The position numbers and the translations under genes are program-made. 64,000 nucleotides of DNA, taken from positions 62,001 to 126,000 of the forward strand of contig JAKZRG010000005.1 of NCBI GenBank assembly GCA_047518265.1, read 5' to 3'. A model generated the notes under the pieces. That model ran no database searches. It saw nothing but the letters and a program-made list of their open reading frames with translations, and was not told the DNA's origin. The first letter of the stretch is position 1; each line of letters starts with the position of its first letter. Positions 1-10,017 of the stretch are shown in pieces. The DNA comes from Oceanospirillum sp047518265 (GTDB taxonomy: Bacteria > Pseudomonadota > Gammaproteobacteria > Pseudomonadales > Halomonadaceae).

Positions 1-3000
1 CTTGATCAGGGAGAGGCTCTTGCGTCATTTAATCAGATGAGACTCTATCTGATTGCCACAGCCTTTATTGCCCTATTGCTAGCCGTTGCCTCCAGTATGC
101 TGACGGTAACGATTGGTCAGCGGGCCACAAGCTTTATGAGGCGCTCTAATGAAGAACTGGAAAGCCGGGTGGAAGATCGTACCCGTGCATTAAAAGAATC
201 TGAGAGGCGAAGCCGTACCATCTTTGAGAATACAAAAGATGCGATTATTGTTATCGATTCCAAGGGCTTAGTACAAGAATTCAGCTTAGCGGCCGAAAGG
301 ATTTTTGGTTATTCCGCACAAGAGGTGATCGGCAATAATATTAAGATGTTAATGGATGAGCCTTATAACAGTCAGCATGATCGTTATCTATCGGATTATT
401 TGAAGTCTCGGAAAGGTAATATTCTCAATCGAAATGCTGAGCTTGAAGGTAGGCGTTCCAATGGGGATATCTTTCCAATGGATCTGGCGGTTAAGGAAGC
501 CACTTGGGACGATAGCCTGATTTTTATCGGCATTATACGGGATATTACCGATCGCAAGGCCGCAGAGAATGCTCTTAAAGAGAAGGAATTACTGCTCAGC
601 TCCACTCTGGAAAATATGCCCGGTGGCATGTATCTATTGGATAAAGATTTAAACGTCAAAATCTTTAATCGCCAGTTTAAAGAGATTATGGGCCCAGGGG
701 GAGAATACTTAGAGATAGGGAGGCCCGTATTAGATGCCTCCCGTCGTTCCTTTCAGCATAGTTTTTCCACGGAAGAGGAATTGGAGCGTTTTGTTCAGTC
801 CCGAGCCGATTCTATTCGTAATCCCCCCGAAAATGGTGAAGAACTGACACTGGATGACGGCCGTACCATCTTGGTGAAATACAGCAAGTTGGATGATGGT
901 AGCCGTATTGGTATGGCGACGGATATCACAGATCGAAAAACCATAGAAGAGACGTTAAAAGAGGCAAAACAAGCGGCAGAAGATGCCACTCAGGCTAAGT
1001 CCGACTTTTTGGCCAATATGTCCCATGAGATTCGCACCCCCATGAATGCCATTATCGGCATGAGCCATCTGGCATTGCAAACGGATCTCAACCGAAAGCA
1101 GCGTAACTACGTGGAAAAAGTGCACCGCTCCGCTGAAAGTTTATTGGGTATCATCAACGATATTTTGGACTTCTCCAAGATCGAAGCGGGCAAATTAGAT
1201 ATAGAGCAAACCGAATTTCGTTTAGAAGATGTGTTTGATAATTTAGCCAATCTTGTGGGCCTGAAGGCCGAAGAGAAAGGGCTGGAGTTGATGTTTGATA
1301 TATCTTCTGACGTTCCAGTGGCTTTAATTGGTGACCCCTTACGTTTGGGGCAGATCCTGATCAATCTGGGTAACAACGCCGTTAAATTTACCCATAGCGG
1401 TGAAGTGGTGATGCGTGTCAGTACTGAGCAGGATGAGGCTGACCATGCCCTGTTGCACTTCTCAGTGCAAGATTCCGGTATCGGTATGAATGAACAGCAG
1501 CAGGCCAAATTATTCAACTCCTTTAGTCAGGCGGATAGCTCCACTACCCGGAAATACGGTGGCACAGGTTTAGGTCTGGCTATCTCGAAAAAACTCACAG
1601 AGATGATGGGCGGTGAAATCTGGGTTGAAAGCCAGCAGGATAAAGGGAGTTGTTTTCACTTTACTGCCCGTTTTGGCAAACAAGCGAATAGTCCTCTAGA
1701 AAGACCAAAAGTGAGTGGTGATATCGGGCACTTCCGAGCCTTAGTGATCGATGATAATTCGTCAGCATCAGAAATCCTTTGTGCCATGCTGACAGGTTTT
1801 GGTCTTAAAGTGGATCGGGTATCGGATGGGCCGTCGGCACTTCATCAACTGGAGCAGGCAGATGAAGCTGAACCCTACCAGTTGGTGATTACCGATTGGA
1901 AAATGCCGGAAATGGATGGCATTGAAACCATACGGCAGATTCAAAATAGCAGTGCGCTGAAAGAGGTGCCCACCGTTATTATGGTGACGGCTTATGGCAG
2001 AGAGGATGCCACTCGTGCTGCCAAAGGGGTGAATATCAATGCCTTTATGACCAAGCCTGTCACGGCTTCCAGCATGCTGGACACCATTATGCGAGTGATG
2101 GGTAAAGAAACCACCATATCCAAAAGGGATAACCATCGTCATGATGATGCGGCTCAAGCGATTAGTCACCTACAGGGTGCCAATATTCTGCTGGTGGAAG
2201 ATAATGAGGTCAATCAGGAGCTTGCCGCTGACCTGCTGACCAGTAATGGCGTAAAGGTTACTCTGGCAGAAAATGGGCGGGAGGCTGTTGATCTATTGCA
2301 GCAAGCAAATATTGATCAACAGCATGAAAGTTTTGATGGTGTTCTGATGGATTGCCAGATGCCTGTTATGGATGGCTATACCGCCACCGGATATATTCGA
2401 CAGCAGTTACAGCTCACCGATTTACCTATTCTGGCCATGACCGCTAATGCCATGGCGGGAGATAAAGATAAGGTTCTGGATGCAGGCATGAACGACCATA
2501 TCGCCAAGCCTATTAACGTCAATGTGATGTTTCAGGTGATGGCGAAATGGATTACACCGGCAAAGCCTGCTTCATTGAGCGTTATTACAGAGCCAGAACC
2601 TGAGTCTGATCTTCAATGGGACGACCTGCCAGATCTCCCTGGTATTGATCTCCAACAGGGGATGACACAAACACAGCATAATCTGCCTTTATACATCAAA
2701 CTGCTGAATAAAACGGCTCAGAATCAGGCGGATTTTGTTAGCCAGTATCAGGATGCCCAGAAACAAAAGGACTGGCATCAGGCTGAGCGTTTGGCTCATA
2801 CGCTAAAGGGCGTATCGGGCAGTATTGGTGCTCAGGCCCTCTATCTTGCGGCCACTCAGTTGGAGCAGGATACTAAAACACAGCAGCATATTCCCTTGCA
2901 CTGGCAGAAGGTGTGTGAACACCATACTGAGGTTATGGCGGGGTTACAGAAGTGGCAAGCTTCGATGGCATCGCCGGAGGCTGATAAAACAACCATCGTC

Positions 3001-3225
3001 GATCCCGTTCGTTTGATCGAGGTGCTGAATCAGCTACAAGAACAGCTTGATGAATACGATACCGAGGTTTCGGATACGTTAGAGCAAAACTTAGAGCTAC
3101 TGCAGAGTTTGAACGGTACCAATAAGCAGGACATCGATTCCTTATGTCGAGCGATCGATAGCTATGACTTTGAAACGGCGCTTATCAATGTGGAGCAATT
3201 GAAATTGGCGGTACAGGAATCCTGA
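1..3225 (+). CDS. Hybrid sensor histidine kinase/response regulator, 5'-truncated by window edge
   Basis: This is a BarA/EvgS-like phosphorelay kinase. The frame is open from base 1, so the real start and the periplasmic sensor lie upstream; the first internal Met is at base 37. Counting from that Met, a membrane helix (about 3-26) is followed by two PAS domains (about 58-175 and 187-300). A HisKA domain has its phospho-acceptor His at about 330 (motif NMSHEIRTP). The HATPase domain has an N box and the glycine motifs DSGIGM and GGTGLGLAIS. Two receiver domains follow (Asp in DWKMPEMDG about 618 and in DCQMPVMDG about 771), then a C-terminal Hpt domain with its His near 920 (HTLKG). The complete His-Asp-His relay implies an unlinked response regulator as output. 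The signal is unknown because the sensor is cut off. No partner gene is adjacent downstream. Confidence 0.93.
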   Translation, partial: LDQGEALASFNQMRLYLIATAFIALLLAVASSMLTVTIGQRATSFMRRSNEELESRVEDRTRALKESERRSRTIFENTKDAIIVIDSKGLVQEFSLAAERIFGYSAQEVIGNNIKMLMDEPYNSQHDRYLSDYLKSRKGNILNRNAELEGRRSNGDIFPMDLAVKEATWDDSLIFIGIIRDITDRKAAENALKEKELLLSSTLENMPGGMYLLDKDLNVKIFNRQFKEIMGPGGEYLEIGRPVLDASRRSFQHSFSTEEELERFVQSRADSIRNPPENGEELTLDDGRTILVKYSKLDDGSRIGMATDITDRKTIEETLKEAKQAAEDATQAKSDFLANMSHEIRTPMNAIIGMSHLALQTDLNRKQRNYVEKVHRSAESLLGIINDILDFSKIEAGKLDIEQTEFRLEDVFDNLANLVGLKAEEKGLELMFDISSDVPVALIGDPLRLGQILINLGNNAVKFTHSGEVVMRVSTEQDEADHALLHFSVQDSGIGMNEQQQAKLFNSFSQADSSTTRKYGGTGLGLAISKKLTEMMGGEIWVESQQDKGSCFHFTARFGKQANSPLERPKVSGDIGHFRALVIDDNSSASEILCAMLTGFGLKVDRVSDGPSALHQLEQADEAEPYQLVITDWKMPEMDGIETIRQIQNSSALKEVPTVIMVTAYGREDATRAAKGVNINAFMTKPVTASSMLDTIMRVMGKETTISKRDNHRHDDAAQAISHLQGANILLVEDNEVNQELAADLLTSNGVKVTLAENGREAVDLLQQANIDQQHESFDGVLMDCQMPVMDGYTATGYIRQQLQLTDLPILAMTANAMAGDKDKVLDAGMNDHIAKPINVNVMFQVMAKWITPAKPASLSVITEPEPESDLQWDDLPDLPGIDLQQGMTQTQHNLPLYIKLLNKTAQNQADFVSQYQDAQKQKDWHQAERLAHTLKGVSGSIGAQALYLAATQLEQDTKTQQHIPLHWQKVCEHHTEVMAGLQKWQASMASPEADKTTIVDPVRLIEVLNQLQEQLDEYDTEVSDTLEQNLELLQSLNGTNKQDIDSLCRAIDSYDFETALINVEQLKLAVQES

Positions 3226-3514
3226 GGCAAGAGGGATATGTCGTGAGCTGATTCTGTTGTTTTAATCAAGAAAGATCCTCTTGGATCTGTGCAGGTGCCT
3301 TATAGGTAATATTTAATACTGATAATACTTTTTGTCCCTCTTTTGTAGTGACAAGCACTCTTAGCTTTTCCACTTAGATTTTACAGGGTTCGTAAATGAT
3401 AAGAAAAAAGCTCACAAAGCACTGGCTCAAATATTTATAAAATACTGGGTCAGCCAATGATTCCAATCCCGCTGATGACTCATCGGGAAAGGTATAAGCT
3501 AAGAGGATTAAAGT

Positions 3515-5455
3515 ATGCAGTATCATCTTAATGGATTTAAACCCGGTAATTATCAGATTCCAGATTCGATTCGGGAACCCGTCACCTCGCCGCCCCTTGT
3601 GGTTATGCCAAAAGAAGTGGACGTATTAATTGTGGGCTGTGGTCCTGCAGGTTTAGCATTGGCAAGACAGTTATCAGAGTTTTCAGATATTACGACCTGC
3701 ATTGTTGAACAAAAATCCGGGCCATTATTATTTGGTCAAGCAGATGGCATATCCTGTCGCACCATGGAGATCATGGAAGCTTTTAACAGTAGTGAGCTGG
3801 TTAAAGAAACCTACCAACTTCACCAGAATGCCTTTTGGGAACCGGACAGTGAACAGCCCGAACATATCAAGCGTACCCACAAAGTCCCTGACGCCAGATT
3901 AGGTTTGTCTGAGTTTACCCATGGAGTGGTCAATCAGGCACGGCTACACGATCTGTTGCTTGAAGGCATGGAAAACTCCGTCACTCATTTAGTACCTCAT
4001 TATAACCGTCGTTTGCTTGAGTTAGATGTTGATGCCAGCCTGACCCAAGATTTAGACGCATACCCAATCACCGCCACTTTCGAACGCAACGATGCGGCTC
4101 AATCGGCCCAAGAGAAAACAAACAGGGTGGAAACAGTTCGAGCGCGCTACGTGGTGGGTAGCGATGGCGCAAGAAGTGCGGTACGTAAGAATCTATCCAT
4201 TGCTCTGGAAGGGGATTCGGCCAACAAAGCCTGGGGTGTGATGGATGTTTTATTGGTAACCGACTTTCCCGATATCCGAGTGAAAAGCTTTATCCAATCA
4301 CAAGAGAATGGTGCCGTGATGCTGGTGCCTCGGGAAGGTGGTTACCTGGTCAGACTCTATGTGGAACTGGACCTATTAGGTAAAGACCAGAGAGCCTCCA
4401 ATCTTGATCTTGGTGTGGATGATATTATTGCCAAGGCACAGCTGATTATGAGCCCATACAAGGTGGATGTTAAGGAAGTGGCTTGGTGGTCCATTTATGA
4501 AGTAGGGCAACGAGTTGCCGAGCGCTTTGATGATCGGCCTGTGGATAATTCAGAAAATCTGATTCCTCGTGCCTTTATCGCCGGAGATGCCAGCCATACC
4601 CACAGCCCTAAAGGTGGCTGGGGTTTAAATACCTCTTTGCCGGATACCTTTAATCTAGGTTGGAAGCTGGCAGCGGTATTACAGGGAAAAGCGAAACCAG
4701 AATTGCTGCAGACCTATACCACTGAACGACGTAAAGTCGCCCATATGTTAATTAATGCCGATAGAGAGATGTCTGCTCTGGTGGCGACAAAACCGACCGC
4801 CAAAAAAGACTCAACACAGGTTAAGACAGATACGGCGGATATTGAGAAATTTATTGTCCGACAGAACGGTTTTATTGCCGGTACCTCGATTCAATACGAT
4901 CCCTCATATCTTTGTACCGGGCAAGAATATCAACATCTGGCGAGCGGCTTTAACATTGGTCAACGTTTCCATTCTGCCGAAGCGATTCGAGTCTCCGATG
5001 GTCGACCACAGCACTTAGGGCATTTGATTAAAGCAGATGGTCGCTGGCGCATTTTTGTCTTTGGTAATCAACAGAGCCCTGTGGATAGCACCTCAGATGC
5101 GAATCAGTTGATACAGTTTCTAGCGAACTCTGAGTCTTCTCCGGTAAAAAAATACACCCCTGAAGGAGCTGATATCGATTCTATTATTGATGTGTATGCC
5201 GTATTCCAACAATCAGACCTCTCCATTGAAAAGATGCCGGATTACCTATGGCCAGCCAAAGGAAAATACGGTCTTAGAGATTATGAAAAGGTTTTTCATA
5301 CTGTAGAAGGCAAGGATATCTTTAAGCAACGAGGCATAGATCGGACCAGTGGTTGTATGGTGGTGGTACGACCAGATCAGCATATCGCCACTATTTTGCC
5401 TCTTAATGCACATGATGAACTGAGTGCATTTTTTGATCGCTTTATGATTTCATAA
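3515..5455 (+). CDS. FAD-dependent aromatic hydroxylase (phenol 2-monooxygenase / 3-hydroxybenzoate 4-monooxygenase family)
   Basis: This 646-residue flavoprotein has the family's usual size. The N-terminal FAD fold shows VLIVGCGPAGLALA (about 37-50), the NADPH/FAD motif VGSDGARSAVR, and the second FAD motif GDASHTHSPKGGWGLNTS. The C-terminal third resembles the thioredoxin-like dimerisation domain of phenol hydroxylases. Enzymes of this group add an ortho hydroxyl to a phenolic ring using NADPH and O2. AAGAGGATTAAAGT precedes the ATG and serves as ribosome-binding site. The gene is monocistronic: it follows a 289-base gap and ends at a strong bidirectional terminator. No ring-cleavage genes are nearby, so the substrate cannot be told. 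3-hydroxybenzoate 4-hydroxylase is the closest named family I recognise. Confidence 0.85.
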   Translation: MQYHLNGFKPGNYQIPDSIREPVTSPPLVVMPKEVDVLIVGCGPAGLALARQLSEFSDITTCIVEQKSGPLLFGQADGISCRTMEIMEAFNSSELVKETYQLHQNAFWEPDSEQPEHIKRTHKVPDARLGLSEFTHGVVNQARLHDLLLEGMENSVTHLVPHYNRRLLELDVDASLTQDLDAYPITATFERNDAAQSAQEKTNRVETVRARYVVGSDGARSAVRKNLSIALEGDSANKAWGVMDVLLVTDFPDIRVKSFIQSQENGAVMLVPREGGYLVRLYVELDLLGKDQRASNLDLGVDDIIAKAQLIMSPYKVDVKEVAWWSIYEVGQRVAERFDDRPVDNSENLIPRAFIAGDASHTHSPKGGWGLNTSLPDTFNLGWKLAAVLQGKAKPELLQTYTTERRKVAHMLINADREMSALVATKPTAKKDSTQVKTDTADIEKFIVRQNGFIAGTSIQYDPSYLCTGQEYQHLASGFNIGQRFHSAEAIRVSDGRPQHLGHLIKADGRWRIFVFGNQQSPVDSTSDANQLIQFLANSESSPVKKYTPEGADIDSIIDVYAVFQQSDLSIEKMPDYLWPAKGKYGLRDYEKVFHTVEGKDIFKQRGIDRTSGCMVVVRPDQHIATILPLNAHDELSAFFDRFMIS

Positions 5456-5473
5456 AGTAGCATTGAGGTATTC

Positions 5474-5505
5474 AAAAAAAGCCCCTAAACGTTAGGGGCT
5501 TTGTC
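5474..5505. terminator. Bidirectional intrinsic terminator
   Basis: Arms GCCCCTAA (5481-5488) and TTAGGGGC (5492-5499) enclose a 3-base loop. An A-run lies upstream and a T-rich stretch downstream, so the hairpin can end transcripts from the hydroxylase (+) and the mscS-like gene (-). Confidence 0.9.
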
Positions 5506-5527
5506 TAGTATTAAGCCGTTTTTCCCT

Positions 5528-6580
5528 TTACCTCTTTATTAGGGCCCCTAATGTATAGGCCAATTCAATATCCTTCTCTTGCAGTCCTTCCAATGCCTTG
5601 GTGTATATCTCGCTTTCTAAAGACGCTTTGTCATGAAACGTTGTGCTCCAAAATCGTATTTGATAATGCACGCCAAACTCTAAAAATGCTTTTAAGATAA
5701 TCTGAGGCGGTTTGGGCGATTGCAGTACTTTATCTTGCCCTTCTGTGGCTGCTAATAAAATTTGCTCAATCTCTTTAAATGAATGGTTAGGCGTAAGATA
5801 AAAGTTAAGATTATGGCGTCTTAAAGAGTCTGGCCAGCTCATATTATGGAAGGGCTTAGCTGCGATTAATGCGTTAGGTACGACATGAATATAACCATCC
5901 GTTGAGCGAACTCGTGTCTCTCTCCAGTTAGTGGATATAACCTCTCCTTTTATCGGTGTTTCAATGAGATCGATCCACTGTGATGGCAAAATTGAACGGG
6001 AGAGGTGAAGTGATATACCGGATAGCAAATCCCCTAAAGTGCTTTTCATGGCAATAACACCAAACGCTGCAAAAACAGTGGTTGATATTAGAATCTGATG
6101 ACTGGGCCAACTGAGAACAAAGTGTGCGATCCATAGGGCAAAGGAGCTAAGCAATAAACAGCGTAAAATTTGGCTGATGAGTGCCGATATAGGGAAGAGT
6201 TGTCCTGATTTTTTATAGCGTAACCGTATAATCCATTCCAAAAAGTATAGTAATACTGCTCCAGACCAAAATATTAACCAAGCATCGATATAGTGCTCTT
6301 CAAGTGCAAATGATTGTATGAATGATGGATCCCAATTGAAGGTTTTGGCTGCTTTTTCTCCCAGAAAATCCAAGCTATCCACAAGGAGTAACACTGCCAA
6401 AATATAAGCAGACTGGAGAAATGCACGGTAGCGTTTAAGCACTTCAACTTTTGCTACATTCCCCTTGCCTGCTGAAGAGTCTTTTATTTTTCCCGGATAA
6501 ACATTAGATACAAGATAGGCAATGACAATCGACGATAATAGTATGCCGATATTTAATAAAACTAGGCTGTAAGGCTTCAT
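5528..6580 (-). CDS. MscS-family mechanosensitive ion channel
   Basis: This 350-residue membrane protein has about four or five N-terminal transmembrane helices (helices near 5-25, 50-70, 100-120 and 135-190). They are followed by the MscS pore and beta-domain signature: the stretch around 175-240 reads FGVIAMKSTLGDLLSGI, then IDLIETPIKGEV and VHVVPN-like VVPNALI. The C-terminal alpha/beta part matches the cytosolic vestibule. MscS channels release solutes on hypo-osmotic shock, which suits a bacterium that accumulates DMSP and betaines. It starts at ATG 6580 with GGAAG upstream, is transcribed alone, and faces argE across a 366-base divergent region. The family call is firm; gating and ion preference are not readable. 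Confidence 0.88.
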   Translation of the reverse strand: MKPYSLVLLNIGILLSSIVIAYLVSNVYPGKIKDSSAGKGNVAKVEVLKRYRAFLQSAYILAVLLLVDSLDFLGEKAAKTFNWDPSFIQSFALEEHYIDAWLIFWSGAVLLYFLEWIIRLRYKKSGQLFPISALISQILRCLLLSSFALWIAHFVLSWPSHQILISTTVFAAFGVIAMKSTLGDLLSGISLHLSRSILPSQWIDLIETPIKGEVISTNWRETRVRSTDGYIHVVPNALIAAKPFHNMSWPDSLRRHNLNFYLTPNHSFKEIEQILLAATEGQDKVLQSPKPPQIILKAFLEFGVHYQIRFWSTTFHDKASLESEIYTKALEGLQEKDIELAYTLGALIKR

Positions 6581-6946
6581 AATGATACTTCCAATAGAGA
6601 GTTAACATATAACGTATTAACTTGTTTTATTAGTCAGATAGTCTTGTTGATCTCAGAATTGTTATCGTCTTATTTACTCTAATAGTTTATCTGTGGTCAG
6701 TTAAATATAGTGGGGGATATAAAAGAAACCAACTTTTGAACCAAGAGAGAAATGCCCTCTGTTTTTTGTATTAATCTGATTTAAACCACCATTTTTTATC
6801 GCTTAAGTATTGTTCAAAACGATGCATCTGTTTTTTTAATGCAGTTGAGAGATTAATAATATTTTATCCATGCAGTACGGGATCATATGCTGAGTGACAT
6901 CATTATTTACCAGCCGCAGTAGTGGCTGTGTCGCTCAGGAGAGATC
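6581..6946. other. 366-base divergent intergenic region (mscS-like / argE)
   Basis: The region is AT-rich and must hold the promoters of both genes. A weak hairpin (CAGCC 6911-6915 with GGCTG 6924-6928) lies just before the argE ribosome-binding site CAGGAGAG. I see no RNA gene or recognised operator. Confidence 0.5.
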
Positions 6947-8116
6947 ATGGCTCAGGCAAATACCCTCGAAATTCTGCAGCAGTTAATTAGCTTTGATACC
7001 ACCAGTGCTAATTCTAATCTGGAACTGATGGCTTATGTGCGGGGCTATCTGAAGGAGTATGGGGTTGAGAGTCAGCTGGTGTATAACGCTGAGGAAAGCA
7101 AGGCCAATCTTTACGCTACTATCGGTCAGAAAGCAGGTGAAGCCGTCAAAGCCGGTGTGATGTTATCCGGTCATACGGATACGGTGCCAGTAACCGGTCA
7201 AAACTGGACAAAATCCCCTTACAAGCTGACAAAAGAAGACGGTCGTTATTATGGCCGTGGCACCAGTGATATGAAGAGTTTTATTGCTGTGGCGCTGGCG
7301 GCTGTGCCTGAGATGCAAAAGCAAGATCTACATACGCCGATTCATCTGGCATTTTCCTACGATGAAGAGATCGGTTGTGTCGGTGTCCGTCGTCTGATCG
7401 ATACTCTAAAGAATCACCCTATTAAACCAGCGGTTTGCATTATCGGTGAGCCTACTTCTATGCAGGTGGTCACGGCCCATAAAGGCAAGTTGGCGGCTCG
7501 GGTAACGGTGACCGGTAAGGAGTGCCATTCCGGTATGGCGCCTTTGGGTGTTAATGCGGTGAATTATGGTGCCCGCTTGATTACCTGGCTGGAACAATTA
7601 GCCTTGCAGAAAAAGACCGAAGGCCCCTTTGAAGACGGTTACGACATTCCTTATAGCACGGTACATACGGGCACGGTTCAGGGGGGTACGGCACTGAATA
7701 TTGTGCCCAATCATTGCAGCTTCTTGTTTGAAATTCGTAATGTTGCTGCCGAAGATCCAAAAGACCTCCTGGCTCAATTCCAAGCCTACGCCGATGAACT
7801 GACCGCTGAAATGCGTCAGGTTGATGCAGTCTGCAATATCAAGATCGATATCACTACGGAATACCCAGGTTTAAGTACGGCTGATGATGCGGATATGGTG
7901 TCGTTTGTCCGCAGCCTAACCACAGCAACGGAGCCGGGAAATATTAACTTTGGTACCGAAGGTGGCTTGTTTAGTCAGGTCTTGGGTATTCCTACGGTGG
8001 TCTGTGGTCCCGGAAGTATGGATCAGGGTCATAAACCCGATGAATTTATTCAGGATGAACAGATAGAGCAGTGCGAGGCCTTTATGACCCGCCTGATTCA
8101 GCGTCTGGCAGTTTAA
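6947..8116 (+). CDS. argE: Acetylornithine deacetylase-type M20 peptidase
   Basis: At 389 residues this matches ArgE in length. It hydrolyses N-acetylornithine to ornithine and acetate in the linear arginine pathway, using a two-metal (Zn/Co) centre. Visible M20 motifs are GHTDTVPV (about 75-82), GRGTSDMKSF (about 104), the catalytic-base region DEEIGCVG (about 145), GEPTSMQVV (about 168) and a C-terminal metal His in DQGHKPDEF. The ATG follows CAGGAGAGATC, a good ribosome-binding site. No other arginine genes are adjacent. The next gene is an amino-acid permease, so a scavenging role on an imported N-acyl amino acid is an alternative. Confidence 0.82.
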   Translation: MAQANTLEILQQLISFDTTSANSNLELMAYVRGYLKEYGVESQLVYNAEESKANLYATIGQKAGEAVKAGVMLSGHTDTVPVTGQNWTKSPYKLTKEDGRYYGRGTSDMKSFIAVALAAVPEMQKQDLHTPIHLAFSYDEEIGCVGVRRLIDTLKNHPIKPAVCIIGEPTSMQVVTAHKGKLAARVTVTGKECHSGMAPLGVNAVNYGARLITWLEQLALQKKTEGPFEDGYDIPYSTVHTGTVQGGTALNIVPNHCSFLFEIRNVAAEDPKDLLAQFQAYADELTAEMRQVDAVCNIKIDITTEYPGLSTADDADMVSFVRSLTTATEPGNINFGTEGGLFSQVLGIPTVVCGPGSMDQGHKPDEFIQDEQIEQCEAFMTRLIQRLAV

Positions 8117-8150
8117 GCCTCAGTATTTGACCGTTAAAGCTTAGGGATAA

Positions 8151-8188
8151 AACCTTTTGATTATTTAACTGTTAATAATCAAAAGGTT
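8151..8188. repeat. Long near-perfect palindrome between argE and the APC permease
   Basis: The 15-base arm 8151-8165 is the exact reverse complement of 8174-8188. The inner TAAC/GTTA bases extend the stem with one bulged base. There is no T-run after it on the + strand. It could be an operator, an mRNA 3'-end stabiliser or a weak terminator for argE. Confidence 0.75.
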
Positions 8189-8390
8189 AGATCGTCAAAG
8201 AGCTTACAGTTCAACTCATTAAACTATGACATATTGCAGCGCACGGCGCAGGAGGGAAGCCCATTATTCAATACAATAATAAAACTTGATAACACGACAC
8301 AAAAGAACGCAAGTTAAGTTTCCATTTTTGACTGATACTTAAAATATGCTCACCTGAGCCAAGAAAATAAGAAATTATTCAGGAGCGAAA

Positions 8391-9815
8391 ATGTCTGATA
8401 ATACTGCATACGCCGATGGCGTTAATACGGTTGCAAAAGACCAAAAATCCGGTTTTAAGCGAGTCTTAGGATTGGGTTCATTACTGGCCGTTGCGGTTGG
8501 TTTGGTAGTTTCCCAAGGTGTAATGGTACTCATGCTGCAAGGCGCGGGTATTGCTGGCCTAGGCTTTATTATTCCCCTTGCCATTGGTTTTGTTCTGGCA
8601 CTGACCTATGTCTATTCCTTCTCTGAACTGTCGTTGATGATTCCTCGGGCCGGTAGTCTGAGTAGTTATACGGAAGTAGCCATTGGTCATTTCCCGGCCA
8701 TTCTTTCGGTCTTCTCCGGTTACGTGGTGGTGGCGATGTTTGCCCTATCCGCTGAGCTGCTGTTAGTGGATTTTATTCTGGAAAAAATCTACCCCGGCGT
8801 ATTCCCTCCGTATACGGTAGGTTTCGGTTTGCTGGCGATCTTTACCGGTCTGAACCTACTGGGTATCGATGTGTTTGCTAAGCTGCAGTCGGTACTGGCC
8901 TTTATTATGGTGGTTGTACTGCTGCTGTTAGGTTTAAGTGCGGTATTGGGTGTGGCAAATCCTCATCCAGAAGGCATTGATCTAACCGGTACTTGGAATC
9001 CTTTAGGTGCAGAAGTGATCACACTGGTAGCTCTGGCGATCTGGGGTTATGTGGGCGCTGAATTTGTTTGTCCTCTGGTAGAAGAATCAAAAGATCCTGA
9101 GCGTAATATCCCTCGTTCTATGATCATAGGTGTGACCGTTATTTTTGGCACCATCGCTATCTACTGCCTAGGTGCTCTGCTGTATATCCCTGCGGATGAT
9201 CTGGCGGGTTCTCCTCTGCCGCATTACGATTACGCCAAAGCGGTATTTGGTGACGCCGGTTTAACCTTCCTGGCAGTGGCTGCAGTAACGGCCACCTGTA
9301 GTACGGTGAATACCTCTTTAGCGGCAATCCCTCGTATGCTTTATGGTATGGCGCAAAATGGTCAGGCTTTTCCTCAGTTTAAAAAGCTAACCCCGGGCAC
9401 GAATACCCCTTGGGTTGCCGTACTGTTTGTGGCTGCGGTAACGGGCGTACCTATGATAGTGATGGGCGATAACCCAGATGCCATTGGTCTGCTATTAATC
9501 TCTGCGGCAATTGCTTGGTTGCTGGCTTATATCATTACTCATATCAATGTGATTGTACTGCGTCGTCGCTACCCAGATATGAAACGTCCATATAAAACGC
9601 CGTTTTATCCATTGCCACAGATCGTCGGTATTGTTGGAATGATCTACGCCGTGATCTATGCCTCGCCAGCCCCTGAGCTGAGTGGTCAGATCTTTGGTGC
9701 CGCAGGTGTGGTGCTGGGTGTGGTGACTGTGATTGGCGTGTTCTGGGTGAAAATGGTGATGAAGAAAAACCTATTCGAACCAGAGCCCATTGAGAAGGTA
9801 TTGAATGCGGAATAG
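8391..9815 (+). CDS. APC-superfamily amino acid permease
   Basis: This inner-membrane secondary transporter has 474 residues and about 12 predicted helices. The N-terminal helix carries the APC-type unwound glycine motif (VGLVVSQGVMVLMLQGAG, about 36-53). A conserved helix-3/4 stretch reads FSELSLMIPRAGSLSSYTE, and the internal loop has VEESKDPERNIPRSM (about 237-251), a hallmark of the family. The ATG at 8391 follows TTCAGGAGCGAAA. It lies 274 bases after argE with a palindrome in between, so co-transcription is uncertain. It ends at a strong terminator. Substrate is unknown; an amino acid or related amine is typical. Confidence 0.86.
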   Translation: MSDNTAYADGVNTVAKDQKSGFKRVLGLGSLLAVAVGLVVSQGVMVLMLQGAGIAGLGFIIPLAIGFVLALTYVYSFSELSLMIPRAGSLSSYTEVAIGHFPAILSVFSGYVVVAMFALSAELLLVDFILEKIYPGVFPPYTVGFGLLAIFTGLNLLGIDVFAKLQSVLAFIMVVVLLLLGLSAVLGVANPHPEGIDLTGTWNPLGAEVITLVALAIWGYVGAEFVCPLVEESKDPERNIPRSMIIGVTVIFGTIAIYCLGALLYIPADDLAGSPLPHYDYAKAVFGDAGLTFLAVAAVTATCSTVNTSLAAIPRMLYGMAQNGQAFPQFKKLTPGTNTPWVAVLFVAAVTGVPMIVMGDNPDAIGLLLISAAIAWLLAYIITHINVIVLRRRYPDMKRPYKTPFYPLPQIVGIVGMIYAVIYASPAPELSGQIFGAAGVVLGVVTVIGVFWVKMVMKKNLFEPEPIEKVLNAE

Positions 9816-9853
9816 CCTTTAATAGGTATTTCTCTAACAATTATTCTCTTTCA

Positions 9854-9894
9854 CAATAAAGCCCGCTTATTGATTCAGTAAGTGGGCTTTATTG
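9854..9894 (+). terminator. Intrinsic terminator after APC permease
   Basis: The 16-base arms CAATAAAGCCCGCTTA (9854-9869) and TAAGTGGGCTTTATTG (9879-9894) pair with a single G-T wobble around a 9-base loop. The A- and T-rich outer stem lets it work in both directions. Confidence 0.88.
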
Positions 9895-10017
9895 CTCTGG
9901 CAGTAGCGGCTTCCGCAGTCTGTCGCTTTTTGGACTAAGCCTTTTGAGCTAGGCCATTTCCTTGGTCTTTGTTTATGTTGGGTTTACTGCTTTGATTGAT
10001 TAATGAGGGTTAAGACG

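Noticed and set aside
3273..3288. AGATCC/GGATCT hairpin after the kinase gene as terminator
   Set aside because: The 6-bp stem has no T-run and is too weak to call.
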